From the NCBI RefSeq assembly GCF_001449115.1, contig NZ_LAIJ01000009.1, positions 682,001-746,000 on the forward strand: 64,000 bases of DNA, read 5' to 3'. The notes under the pieces are model-generated. The model did no database searches. It saw nothing but the letters and a program-made list of their open reading frames with translations, and was not told the DNA's origin. Position numbers and translations under genes: made by a program. Every line of letters starts with the position of its first letter. Positions within the stretch are counted from its first letter, which is position 1. This stretch comes from Occallatibacter gabretensis (lineage in GTDB: Bacteria; Acidobacteriota; Terriglobia; Terriglobales; Acidobacteriaceae). Positions 23,862 to 33,800 of the stretch are shown here, one piece after another.

Positions 23862-24668
23862 TCACTGCGGTTTTCCAGTCTGCGGCACATCCGGCATAAT
23901 ACGCACTTCACTGCCATAACGATGGCAGTTCGAGTAGACCGACTCCATTCTTCCGGTATCAGTAGCATCATGCGCAGAAGACTGTGCAGGTAGCCAGAAG
24001 ATGCGGTCGCCGAATTGCACCGGAGCATAGTCGATCGAAGCGAAATAAGCTTCGTCATTCTGCTCGGAAGCCCCGGAAGGGATTGTGCGTTCGCTGTGAA
24101 CGATGCGCCCGGTCTCGGCATCGGCAATCACCATGTAATGCGTACCCGCCAGAATCGACCGGCAGGCCGCAGCCACCGGCTCCGGCTTTCGATCGACCTC
24201 AACCTGAACCTCACCTGCTTTGCCATCATTCACAGCAGAAGCGCTGTAAACAAAACAATCCTTCAGCTCCTCGTGGTGAAAGCCGATCAGATTCGCAAAG
24301 ATGCCTTGAATGAAATACGGAAGATTCACCTCTTCCACATTCAGCGTCCCGCCCCGCACCCGCTTTCCATTCACTTTTGCAACTGTATGCTGCTCGCTGA
24401 ACGGGTCGAAGGGATCGGGCGGCGTCTTGCGCAGCTCCCGCATCGTGCCATCGACCTGCACCCGCCGCTTGATCTTGCCGTCATAACCCATAATTTCGGA
24501 AACAATACGCTCGTCGCAGGAGAGCGACGGCAGCGTAGCCCGATACTGATCCGCATACGCATAAAGCCGATCCACCAGCGCCTGCAGCGGCGATGCCGGC
24601 TGCAAAGCCTGCTGCGACTGCAAGCCTGAGGCCGCCAGAAACAGAGCCAGCGCCGCCAGCCGCTTCAT
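23862..24668 (-). CDS. Secreted protein of unknown function (YSNCHR family, copy 2)
   Basis: 268 residues from ATG 24668 with signal peptide KRLAALALFLAASGLQS. It parallels the protein at 12923: a Cys near the start of the mature part (LPSLSCDERIVSEIM), KIKRRVQVDGTMRELRK, a Cys at CFVYSAS, CRSILAGTHYMVIADAETG, and the end VYSNCHRYGSEVRIMPDVPQTGKPQ. Four Cys residues suggest disulfides in the envelope. An upstream in-frame ATG at 24713 would add a segment that is not signal-like. Function unknown. Confidence 0.8.
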   Translation of the reverse strand: MKRLAALALFLAASGLQSQQALQPASPLQALVDRLYAYADQYRATLPSLSCDERIVSEIMGYDGKIKRRVQVDGTMRELRKTPPDPFDPFSEQHTVAKVNGKRVRGGTLNVEEVNLPYFIQGIFANLIGFHHEELKDCFVYSASAVNDGKAGEVQVEVDRKPEPVAAACRSILAGTHYMVIADAETGRIVHSERTIPSGASEQNDEAYFASIDYAPVQFGDRIFWLPAQSSAHDATDTGRMESVYSNCHRYGSEVRIMPDVPQTGKPQ

Positions 24669-24736
24669 GCCATCTCGGCCCCGCTGAAAAAACAGTCCGC
24701 CACAAAGCGCCATTCACCAATTATGAAGTCACGAAA

Positions 24737-24794
24737 AGAAAAAAAGAGAGCGCCACCCTCCTCACCAGAACACGGTGAAAAAGATGGCGCGCTC
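24737..24794 (-). terminator. Terminator of the 773-residue gene
   Basis: Reading on -, GAGCGCGCCA pairs with TGGCGCTCTC (one mismatch; 24794-24785 and 24755-24746), with CACCGTG/GGTG pairing inside, followed by a run of seven T and more T-rich bases to 24737. Confidence 0.85.
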
Positions 24795-24801
24795 AATCAA
24801 G

Positions 24802-27123
24802 TTACTCTCTCTCCAGGTTCTCCCTCAGGCTCTCAAACACCTTCCAGCACGGAATCGGCATCTTGATCACCTGCTTTGCGTTGCCTCCGCGCGCCTTCCA
24901 GGAACTGGTAACAATCTGGCGCGGCTCATTTTCGATTTTGTAGTGCGCAGTGTGGATTTCATTCCCGATGTGTGCGATGAGCGTCCCATCCACACACGGG
25001 CAGAAGGCAGTCACCGGGTCAGTCGTGTACTTCTTGTCCGACTTGGTGGTGTGAGTAATCCAGGCAGGCCGCGCAATCTTGCCTTGTCTGGCCTTCACCA
25101 CGGAGGCATGCGTCGCACAGGCAATGCCCTTCTCTCCGTAGATCCATAGATAATACGGATCGACCTCGATTCCCGAGTACTTCCCCCAACCCGCCGGACC
25201 CTCCACGGTCTCCCAGGCATTCCATGCCACAACCCACACTTGATTGCGATCATGCACTCCGCCATAAGTGATATGGTTCTTCGAGTTCAGAAGCAGAGAC
25301 CCCGGCATCTTCGGGTTCGTATCATCGCGCAGTGCACCGGCGTCTGGATCGTCGGTCAACGGCATCGCGGGAAGATAGATGCTGCGAACATTCCTCATGC
25401 CTCCCATATGAGGCTCGTAGTTGACTCGAGTGCTCTTGGAATCCTTGTCGAGCGTGTAGAAATTCAAATAGTTGTAGGTGTTATTTTTCACAACCGCAAG
25501 CGAAATAAAACTCAACGGCTTCGTGCTGAAGTCGATACCGTTGTGGCCTTCATGGAGCGCCATGCCGGAGACATCCCAGAAGTATTCGCCGTCGCGACGA
25601 TTGATCACTCCGGTTCCATCCGGAAGATGACCTGTAATGGAATCCACTGTCGTACGGTGTACCGAGCCGCCTTCCTCAAGCGAAATAAGTTCGTACTTTG
25701 GAGCAAACGAGTCTTCCTGTGCCTCGGGCATGAAAATCGAGAAGCTCTTCATCCACACCGTGTTTTTCTTGTAATCCCAGCCGATATTGTCCGTTTTTCC
25801 ATTCCCCGCACCCACATACAAAATCAACCCGTTGTTCCAATATCCGAGATGAGCATAAAGTCCACGCTCCTGGGCCACCGGCCTGATATTTTTGACAACC
25901 TTGAGCATCTCCTTCGTGTCCGATTCCCACGCGCGTTGCAGCGCAATGGTCAGCGCCTTCAGCTTGATCAATGCACTGTGGCATTTCTTCCGCGCGTTCG
26001 AAGGAAGAACACTGTCCTTGTTTGTTTCCTGCGTTTCCTTGATGCGCGTGTCCAGCGTCTTAGGGTCCGCCAGGCAGGGGAGCATCATGTTAGCAGACAG
26101 CAGATCGATATAGGTCTGACACCATACGCCCAGAACTTCAGGCCATCCTTCTTTACTCTGGCTCTCTGTCGTTTCCAGGTATCCCGCTATCTGCCAGTTG
26201 GCGAATACCGGAGTGTCAAGCTTTTCGTTGTCCCTCTCAAGTCCCCATTCCAGCGTTCGCATCTCCACCATGAAAGCGTCGGCTTCGTCTTCCGTATTGA
26301 GAGGCATCGCCATGATCTCCTCGATGCTCCTTCTTACCGTCGAGCGAACCGATGACTTGATCCACGAATCTCCCGAGGCAGCCCCGCCATACGGTGTAGA
26401 CAGTGTCAGGCTGGTATCGCTCACGATCACTGCGATCTTGTATGCAGTTCTGGTAGCGTCTAAATCGAATATGAGCCACTGACCAACCGCTGTCTTGCTC
26501 AGGAACTTCGTGTCAACACCGGTGACTTCCTTCCCCCCCAGGGTCAGGCGAACTACACCGGCCACCTTTTCAGGTTTCGACATCTTATGGATGCCTGAGC
26601 ATTTCGTGCGCATCGACGATGTATAGCTGCTGACACTCTTGCCAAATGCCTTCGCATTTGCCTTTTGAGTTTCCGTTTGAAGCTGATTCAGCATCTTCTG
26701 AATCTTGTCTTCCATCGAAGGCTGCTTCGGAGCAAAGAAGGACAGAATCTGCCCTACAACAGAGAACAGAGCGCCGACCAAAGTGCCCACAGGACCAGCG
26801 GCAGATGCAATGGCTGTAAATACAGGAAGGATGCTCGCGCAGATGTCCATGATGGCCGCAGCGCCTGAAATAGAATCACCCGATTCGAAGGCCTTGATCG
26901 CTGCATACGTACCCTTCACCAGGGTGGGAAGGCTCTTGGCAATCGAATCAGCCACATCCTTGGCATAAGCGTCGTTACCCGCCTGTTTTTTTGCAACCTC
27001 GTATTGCGCTTTAATCTCCTGAACTTTGGTGTCAAACGTAGTTTTGTCAAAGTTTGAATCAAAGTGCATTTTCAAAAGCAGGTCAATATTAGCGTCCATT
27101 TGTTCGTCAATTGCGGATGGCAT
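24802..27123 (-). CDS. Putative pore-forming toxin-like protein
   Basis: 773 residues, no signal peptide. Residues 1-165 are helical with a long hydrophobic stretch (SGAAAIMDICASILPVFTAI, then PVGTLVGALFSVVGQILSFFAP) followed by an amphipathic helix KIQKMLNQLQTETQKANAKA. That order, with 'F-F-A-P' ending a hydrophobic helix, recalls domain I of delta-endotoxins and related helical pore formers. Residues about 185-255 form a beta module (VVRLTLGGKEVTGVDTKF, VIVSDTSLTLSTPYGG) seen in phage tail and toxin proteins. The remaining 500 residues are beta-rich with many Trp and His, probably a target-binding part. It is the last of three codirectional genes and has a strong terminator. Activity is inferred, not proven. 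Confidence 0.55.
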   Translation of the reverse strand: MPSAIDEQMDANIDLLLKMHFDSNFDKTTFDTKVQEIKAQYEVAKKQAGNDAYAKDVADSIAKSLPTLVKGTYAAIKAFESGDSISGAAAIMDICASILPVFTAIASAAGPVGTLVGALFSVVGQILSFFAPKQPSMEDKIQKMLNQLQTETQKANAKAFGKSVSSYTSSMRTKCSGIHKMSKPEKVAGVVRLTLGGKEVTGVDTKFLSKTAVGQWLIFDLDATRTAYKIAVIVSDTSLTLSTPYGGAASGDSWIKSSVRSTVRRSIEEIMAMPLNTEDEADAFMVEMRTLEWGLERDNEKLDTPVFANWQIAGYLETTESQSKEGWPEVLGVWCQTYIDLLSANMMLPCLADPKTLDTRIKETQETNKDSVLPSNARKKCHSALIKLKALTIALQRAWESDTKEMLKVVKNIRPVAQERGLYAHLGYWNNGLILYVGAGNGKTDNIGWDYKKNTVWMKSFSIFMPEAQEDSFAPKYELISLEEGGSVHRTTVDSITGHLPDGTGVINRRDGEYFWDVSGMALHEGHNGIDFSTKPLSFISLAVVKNNTYNYLNFYTLDKDSKSTRVNYEPHMGGMRNVRSIYLPAMPLTDDPDAGALRDDTNPKMPGSLLLNSKNHITYGGVHDRNQVWVVAWNAWETVEGPAGWGKYSGIEVDPYYLWIYGEKGIACATHASVVKARQGKIARPAWITHTTKSDKKYTTDPVTAFCPCVDGTLIAHIGNEIHTAHYKIENEPRQIVTSSWKARGGNAKQVIKMPIPCWKVFESLRENLERE

Positions 27124-27381
27124 AATTCAATCCCTTCTCAAAACTTGCTGATTACGACATGACGTTTCAACCGCAGAGCATGGACCATCTGCGGCAGTAG
27201 ACTTGTTCCGTCTTGCAAATACACAAGAGCTTTTTCAGGCTTTTAAGTCGCGACCGGCAATCTTAAACATCGTTGCCGTGTTTCGCGTACTTTCGGCAGC
27301 GTGGCCCAGGGATACCTGCGTACGTTGTGCGAGGGATACACAGCGATACGGTGGCAGCCCATGCCAGTAGTCGAATGTGAG

Positions 27382-28020
27382 TTACCAACGACTCGGGGAA
27401 ATGCGGATCTCCGCAAATTGAGCAGGCAAATGTTTCTTCAGTAATATGTCGATGTCTTGCGCCAGTGGAACAGCAAATGGCGCTCGGCGTGGATATGCGC
27501 GATCGTTCTCCCAGTACTTCGACCATTCGCGCGTGGATTGAATGAACTCTGCTGCGAAATCCCCGGCTTCCGGGAATCCCTGTTGAATTTGCAGGCAACC
27601 AGTCAGGCAAATGTCCACGTACGATTGCACGATAGGAAACTCAGGCGATGGCAGGCTGTTCTTCAGCGCTTGCTTGCTTTTGAATTTGTTGGCGTAGACC
27701 CAGACTTTTCCCTTCGGCTTGAAGCTGCCTCCAAGAATCTCTACGGACTTCGTAATGTCCGTCGGCGTATAACCCGCTTCGCGCTTGTTAGTGCGCGCCA
27801 GCTCCTCGTCACTCACTGCGTACACCACTCCGTTCATCGAAGCGGATTTGTCCCGGATGGCGCCGACAAACGTTGTGGAGAAGCCAACAGCTCCTGTGCG
27901 AGCCCACCAGCCGCGGGCAAACCCTTTCACCCGCGCAGGCAGTACATACAGCGCAGCCGGCGTCGTTCTCATCCGAGAAGCCTGTTCAATCAAAGATCCA
28001 ATTCCAAAAATGTAGTTCAC
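27382..28020 (-). CDS. Gamma-glutamylcyclotransferase-like (GGCT fold) protein
   Basis: 212 residues. YIFGIGSLIEQASRM is the substrate-loop motif Y-x-x-x-G-S-L, VGAIRDKSASMNGVVYAVSDEELARTNKREAGYTPTDI supplies the barrel and the catalytic Glu (KREAGY). Such enzymes turn gamma-glutamyl peptides into 5-oxoproline, and related folds act on antibiotic or toxin precursors. The C-terminal helices (SYVDICLTGCLQIQQGFPEAGDFAAEFIQSTREW) are like plant AIG2/ChaC-like proteins with this extension. It lies between the toxin-like gene and the 421-residue gene; a detoxifying or modifying role is possible. Confidence 0.8.
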   Translation of the reverse strand: MNYIFGIGSLIEQASRMRTTPAALYVLPARVKGFARGWWARTGAVGFSTTFVGAIRDKSASMNGVVYAVSDEELARTNKREAGYTPTDITKSVEILGGSFKPKGKVWVYANKFKSKQALKNSLPSPEFPIVQSYVDICLTGCLQIQQGFPEAGDFAAEFIQSTREWSKYWENDRAYPRRAPFAVPLAQDIDILLKKHLPAQFAEIRISPSRW

Positions 28021-28076
28021 AAATCACCCCAGATAAGCTTTTAAGTCTTTGCCATAACGCATGCTTCGTAGTGGCA

Positions 28077-29342
28077 TTAAGCCACCGGCTGAAGAGTACG
28101 GTGAATCCTCTCAGCCTCACCATCATGAATCGTGACTGCATCCAGAATCAGCGCGCCGCCAGCCTTTTCGTCCGTCGCATGCTCCTCCAGGTATTTCCTG
28201 ACAGCGTCACGGCTCTTCCCGTGACTCTCCGCAATGTGCGTGTCGTCCAGAACCTTCAGGCCCGTTTGCAGGTACTCAAGGCATTTCTCATACCACCGGT
28301 TATTTAGATCGCGAATAACGGCAGCCTCTTGCGCGGTCGGTTGTCTGTGGGGATCTTCCGGATAGTAGGGCGAGAACAACGGCGCCCACGATTCGCCTCG
28401 TCCCAAATGGATCGAGTTCGGCGGGTAGCCGTTCGCCGTCATGAAAAGAGTGCAGGTAAGACACGATGCCATCTTCTTGGTTAGGCTTCCTACAGCAATT
28501 TCGTATGGCGAGCAGCTCGGTCCCAGATGATATGCCCGGTAAATTGCCTGGATCATCCCGTGCGTATACATCGCAATCTCATCTTTTGTAAGATCACCGC
28601 CTACGTACTCCATCCCAATCGCTTTTACGTCAGCAATGATGACGTCCGCTTCGTTCGTTCCCTTCTCGGCATCCTTGGCGGCGGACTTGTTGTTCGCTCT
28701 CTCGCCCCCAATAATTCCCCACGAAACAACGTCGCCCTTCTTTCCCAGGCGCTCGCGCGACCTCCAAAGCTCATTCTCTGTGGCCGGCAGCCAGCGCGAC
28801 GGAAGCTTTTCATCGCTGTCCTTTGCCACAAAGCGCGCCGAGGAAAGCGGTCCGATCGGCTTCGTGTCGCCTTCCGTGTTGTGGTTATCCACAAAGCCGG
28901 TGTATGCGCCGCGTCCCTTGTATTGCTTGGCGACGTTGTCGTTCCAGATTTTCTCCCATAGCTTCTTGCCCTCGACAGAAAGTTCCGGCGCAGTAACTTT
29001 GCTTGGAGCACTCTGCCCCGCCAGCGCATAGACGCCCATGATCACGGCTCCAGGGTCGTATCCGGGGCTGGTCCCGGCTTTCACATAGCCAGCCATCTTT
29101 CCCTCTTTTTCAAGGTAAGCCGCCACAGCGGCATCCATTCTGTTGACGGCTTCTTGCAGAAAGGTGAGTTTCGTCGGGTCCTTCCCCGCCTCCAAAGGAT
29201 CCATATCGAACTGAATGGGGCTCTTCGTGCCTGCAATATGCAGCGCTGCCAGACCCAGGGCTGCAGCCGTCATGATCACATCCGCTTCCGCCACTGCGTC
29301 GCCATCGGTCGAAACAATTCCGTTCGTCTCACGAAACGCCAT
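28077..29342 (-). CDS. Uncharacterised protein with SCLTCTLFM motif
   Basis: 421 residues, no signal peptide. I do not recognise a family. The N-terminal half has a segment AYTGFVDNHNTEGDTKPIGPLSSARFVAKDSDEKLPSRWLPATENELWRSRERL. Near residue 300, KKMASCLTCTLFMTANGYPPNSIHLGRGESWAPLF has a CxxC that resembles the zinc pair of nucleic-acid deaminases, but the usual HxE partner is not evident. The C-terminus is helical. Its neighbours (cyclotransferase-like and toxin-like genes, all on -) suggest a joint accessory function. Confidence 0.6.
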   Translation of the reverse strand: MAFRETNGIVSTDGDAVAEADVIMTAAALGLAALHIAGTKSPIQFDMDPLEAGKDPTKLTFLQEAVNRMDAAVAAYLEKEGKMAGYVKAGTSPGYDPGAVIMGVYALAGQSAPSKVTAPELSVEGKKLWEKIWNDNVAKQYKGRGAYTGFVDNHNTEGDTKPIGPLSSARFVAKDSDEKLPSRWLPATENELWRSRERLGKKGDVVSWGIIGGERANNKSAAKDAEKGTNEADVIIADVKAIGMEYVGGDLTKDEIAMYTHGMIQAIYRAYHLGPSCSPYEIAVGSLTKKMASCLTCTLFMTANGYPPNSIHLGRGESWAPLFSPYYPEDPHRQPTAQEAAVIRDLNNRWYEKCLEYLQTGLKVLDDTHIAESHGKSRDAVRKYLEEHATDEKAGGALILDAVTIHDGEAERIHRTLQPVA

Positions 29343-30015
29343 GAACTACTCCTGTCGAGTGTTTCTCGAGAATCATCTTTTTGAAAATGAGGGAAAAGTA
29401 CCTGGGCCCGGCTGCTGGCAAAATATCGTTACAAAGGTAGAGCTCGGTCTGGTCCGAACACACCTTTTGCGCTTCAAGCGCAAGTTCGAAAGCTTTCGAA
29501 AGAGGCCCCGATCATACACCTGAGAACGAATGTCCGGTCAGACAACGTAAGCCTTCAGTCCCTATTTAGCCCTCAATTCCCGAATCGGGGAAATTTTGTC
29601 AAGTCCGTCATCTGTGGAAAACGCTGTAACTGTTTCATTCTAAAGGCGAAAAAACTTTCGCGGAATTTGCGTACAATTATGGCCTGTTTCGGTACTCTTA
29701 AAACATAGTCAAGACAAAAGAGAACACACAGGGAGCGATGAGCTTCCCGGAGCCTTCTTGCGCTTCGCGGAGCAGCCGTGTCGTTCCGCATACATTACAA
29801 ACGGATTCAGCCTTCAGGGCATCGGTCAACTGTCTCGCATGTCGACGTGCGCGGCGGTCGCTTCAATGCGCTCGGAAGTTTATAGCAACGCGCGCGCAAA
29901 TTGGCGCATTTGGGCAGAGGTGTTTTAAGCAGATCGTGCAAACACTGCTTCGATCTCTGCCCTGGGGGCTTCGTCCGGAGAAGTACCTAACTTAAATAGA
30001 ACCGGAGATTAGATT
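29343..30015. other. Long intergenic region between divergent gene blocks
   Basis: 673 bases. It contains an operator-like near-palindrome TTCCCGAATCGGGGAA (about 29577-29592), AT-rich tracts, and a TACAAT (29672-29677) that could be a -10 box on + but lacks a good -35. The two flanking blocks are transcribed away from it, so promoters for both are expected here. A short open frame at 29738-29995 is not convincing. Confidence 0.45.
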
Positions 30016-30687
30016 ATGAGCAATTGCAGAACGTTCAACCGCAGCAGCAGAAAAGAGCAGCAGCCAACACAGCTGAACCCCGGCATCATCCTGGTCAATC
30101 AGTTGGCGTACGACCTCATCGTCGCAAACGCTGAAAAGTTTGTGAACCATTTTTCTCACCTGTTTTTTGAAGAAAACAAAGTCACCGCCGGAACAACCAT
30201 CGTCAAATTTGCCTCCGGCGCAGTGCTGCAAGTGAGCGAAGAAGAAGGACAGGCTCGACGTCCCAACCTCATTAGCAGATGGGCTATCGAATGCGAGCAG
30301 CAGGACAAAGATAAGAAGCAGAACGAAGCAGAAGCAGCGCAGGAAGCAGCAAGCCGGGAACTCGGACAGATTCCCGACCCGGCGGTCGAAGCCCGCGCCT
30401 ATGCGGTCGCGGAAATGGTCGACAAACTCGTCGATGAAACGGTCAGGGTGGCCAATTCTCGCTCCGCGCAACCGGATGGGAAGAAGCACAGCAACATCAG
30501 CGATGTAGGAAACACGCACGTAAACGAAATCGGACTGCCTCTAAGAACTTCGAATCTGACCGGCCAGTTCCAGACCATGGATATACCCGGATCTCGCTCC
30601 TGCCGCAGCACGCCGCGGCCCAGCGCCTCCGGCCATGAACCGAAGCAAGCATTACTCAACCAGTCAGGCACGTCCATCTACGCCTGA
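30016..30687 (+). CDS. Uncharacterised protein, acidic coiled-coil middle
   Basis: 223 residues. LNPGIILVNQLAYDLIVANAEKFVNHFSHLFFEENKVTAGTTIVKF is a well-folded looking N-terminal part, then CEQQDKDKKQNEAEAAQEAASREL is a charged helix, and the last 80 residues are low-complexity. GGAG lies about 9 bases before the ATG. No family is recognised. It is monocistronic, ended by the perfect terminator at 30704-30743. Confidence 0.6.
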   Translation: MSNCRTFNRSSRKEQQPTQLNPGIILVNQLAYDLIVANAEKFVNHFSHLFFEENKVTAGTTIVKFASGAVLQVSEEEGQARRPNLISRWAIECEQQDKDKKQNEAEAAQEAASRELGQIPDPAVEARAYAVAEMVDKLVDETVRVANSRSAQPDGKKHSNISDVGNTHVNEIGLPLRTSNLTGQFQTMDIPGSRSCRSTPRPSASGHEPKQALLNQSGTSIYA

Positions 30688-30703
30688 CCACATGCATCTC
30701 GCG

Positions 30704-30743
30704 CAGAAAAAAGGCCGGAGCCAATACTCCGGCCTTTTTTCTG
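30704..30743 (+). terminator. Perfect intrinsic terminator
   Basis: A 17-bp perfect stem (CAGAAAAAAGGCCGGAG with CTCCGGCCTTTTTTCTG, 30704-30720 and 30727-30743) and six-base loop, with T6 in the 3' arm. It is symmetrical and can stop transcription from both sides. Confidence 0.93.
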
Positions 30744-30794
30744 TCCACGAACAACGAACCACTAAGCACTAACTACTCAAGTACCAACCACTCC

Positions 30795-30833
30795 GGGCAT
30801 CTGCCGCGCATTCGGCAGATGCCCAAATTTTTG
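30795..30833 (+). terminator. Hairpin with T run directly before the giant fibre gene
   Basis: A perfect 12-bp stem, GGGCATCTGCCG (30795-30806) with CGGCAGATGCCC (30813-30824), then AAATTTTTG. It lies between any upstream promoter and the ribosome-binding site at about 30845, so it could attenuate the gene. Confidence 0.8.
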
Positions 30834-30857
30834 CCCTGGCGGGAAGAGGAAACTCAC

Positions 30858-33800
30858 GTGCACACCTTCAAGCGACAGATAAGTACAGACAATCAGGCAA
30901 TCGAGGCCGCTCGCCCAGGCCGTTTGCGCGCAGGCAATTCGCATAGAGACCGGTTTCGCGAAAACCTGATCCGCGCCGGACAGTGGCTCACGTATTGGCT
31001 CCTCTGGCTCGGCATGGTCTGGGCCGCATTCGCCCAGGGTGTCACCACCACCACCGTGCAGGGAACCGTCTATCTGGCCAATGGTCAGCCTGCCGCAGGC
31101 ACATTGCAAATCAGCTGGCCGTCCTTCACCACCGCCGCCGGTCAGGCAGTCGCCGCAGGCAGAACCATGGTGACCATTGGCGCGGATGGCTTCGTCAGCG
31201 TTAATCTCTCCGCCAACCAGGGAGCGTATCCCGGCGGGCTTTTCTACACGGTCATCTACAACCTCTCGGATGGCAGCGTTCACACCGAGTACTGGACCAT
31301 TCCCGCCGCCGCGCAAGCCACCATCGGCGGGGTGCGCGCGCAGATCATGCCTGCCGCGCAGGCCGTCCAGGCAGTAAACAAGGCCTATGTCGATCAGGCC
31401 ATCGCAGCCGCTCAAGCCAGCGATCTCACGGCCAGCGGTGGCACTCTCACCGGGCCGCTCTATCTCTCCGGCGACCCAACCACGCCCCTTCAGGCCGCCG
31501 ACAAGCATTACGTCGACGGACAATTCGCGCTGGCCCTCCCCCTCGCCGGCGGCGCGGCCACAGGACCACTCACCGCCGTGCAGCTCGGCGCCGTTTATCA
31601 GGTAGATCAGTTTCCCGGCACTGACATCGGAGCCAAGTTACAAGCCTGCGTCAACAACCTCAACTCCACCTTCGGCGGCGTCTGCGATGCCCGCAACTTT
31701 CCCGGCACGCTCACCATCGCCTCGAACGTAACCATCTCCACACCCAACTCAGTCATCGATCTGCCCTGCGCCACCATCACCACCAGTGCGCAGTTCATCG
31801 TCACCGCCGGCACCCGTAACGTCGTCGTTCACGGCTGCGGGTTCCAGGGCGGCTCCACGGCTTCAGGAACACAGGGCGGAACGGTCTGGGTCTACACAGG
31901 CACAAGCAACGCCTTCCAGATCGGCGACATGACCGGAGCCACGAACACGCCTGGCTTCTACATGCACGACATCAACATCAACGCCGCTTCCGCAGGAGCA
32001 AACGCCGCCGGCATTTACTTCGAGCGCGCGCAGGAGGTCCGTCTCGACGGCATCTACCTCAACGGCAATGGGAACGTCGGCCAGATGGGCGTCGTGCTCA
32101 ACGGCGCAGGCAATTACGCAGGCGGAACCTTCATCGATGTCTACATCAACGCCTTCGGCATCGGCTGGCAACTCACTGGCGACAACGTCGGCAACTTCGC
32201 CAACGCCAGCACCTTCGTCAAGACACACGTCGTCTGCCCTACCAACAGTGGCACTCCCATCGTTGGCACCGTCGGCGTCAATGTGATCGAGGGTGACGGC
32301 AACACATGGTCCGGCGGCGACGTGGAAAGCTGCTTCACCATGTTCCATCTCGGCCCCAATGCCATCAACAACACCGTCAACGGACTTCGCAATGAGAACT
32401 CCACCGTTCAGTACCAGGCCGATTCCGGCTCCAAGGAGAATGCCGTCTTCACCGGCGGCACGCTCTTTACCGGCCAGTTGATAGACAACGGCAGCCGAAA
32501 CAGCTTCTGGGATGCCTTTCACCGTACCGCCAACGGCATCAACGGCGATACCTATGCCAGCCAGCAGGACGCTACCCTTACCAATCACCTCCGCATCGGC
32601 ACCGGCACAGGCAATGAGCGCGGAATGGAAAACGAGATCGTCACCGACTTCGGCGCGCGCTGGGAAGAAGGCTATTCCGACGCCATGGGAACCGGCTTCC
32701 AGACCTGGGCGCTTGCGGACAGGATCAACAACATCAACCGCGTTTCCGTCGGCCAGTATCTCTCCACCACGGCCAACGTCGTCACCAACATCGTGCTCAA
32801 CAACGGCGGATGCTACACCACCAACACGCCGCCCACCATTACCATCTCCGGCGGTGCAGGCACCGGCGCCACAGCCGCAGCCAGCATGGCGGCTTCCACC
32901 AGCCTCAGCTGCAATGGTGGCGCGGGCTTCCAGGTCTCATCCGTAGCAGTCTCCGCAAGCGGCAGCGGATACACGTCAGCACCCACGGTCACATTCGCCG
33001 GAACCAACCAGCTCACCGCGCCCAACTCCGTCGCCGAAATCGTCTCCCAGGGCAGCACGAACAATCAGACCGTCATGAATTCAGCCGGCACAGGCGCCAT
33101 CGTTCTCAATGGTTCCAACAATGCAGGCACCGGCGGCGTGGTCATCGGCTCCGGCGGCGCAACCAGCACCGCGATCGCCACCATCAGCAACACTGGCAAC
33201 GCGCAGTTCACCGGCAGCCTCTCGGTGAATGGAACCTCACTCTCCGCAGGCACGCTGAGCGTTAAAAATGCTGCGGATACTGAAGTGGACTACTACCTGC
33301 AGCCCGGCCTTACTGCCACGCAAAAGGGATCTTTCACTTACAAGGACTACACCGGCACAAGCCAGTGGTACTTGCTTAAGGACGCGAGCAACAACTGGGC
33401 ACTCAACTCCGCGCCCGGCAACATCGACATTCTCAAGGCTTACCAGAACACCAACTCCGGTGATACGTACCTCGACACCAGCAACGCCACAGGACATATC
33501 CGCTTGAACTACGAGACTGGTGCTGGCGCGGAAACCGACATCTATTCCGGCGGCAGCGCGAATCTCGATGCAGCCTTCCAGAGCCCCACTGCCATCAAGC
33601 TCCCTGGCCTTGCCGCTACCAGCGGCAAATACTGTGTGCAGGTCGATAACTCCGGCTACCTGTCCAATACCGGAACCGCCTGCGGTACCGGAACAGGCTC
33701 TGGCGGCACCGGCACCATCAACTCCGGCACCAACGGCCAGATCGCGGTTTATAGCAGCACCGGCACCACCATCGCCGGCGTCACCAATCTTTCAATCGCC

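Noticed and set aside
29738..29995. 85-residue frame (MSFPEPSCASRSSRV...)
   Set aside because: Cys/Arg/Ser-rich composition of a non-coding frame and no family similarity, although AGGGAG precedes its ATG.
30819..30857. Upstream ATG of the fibre gene
   Set aside because: It lies inside the 3' arm of a 12-bp terminator-like hairpin; GTG 30858 has an AAGAGG site.
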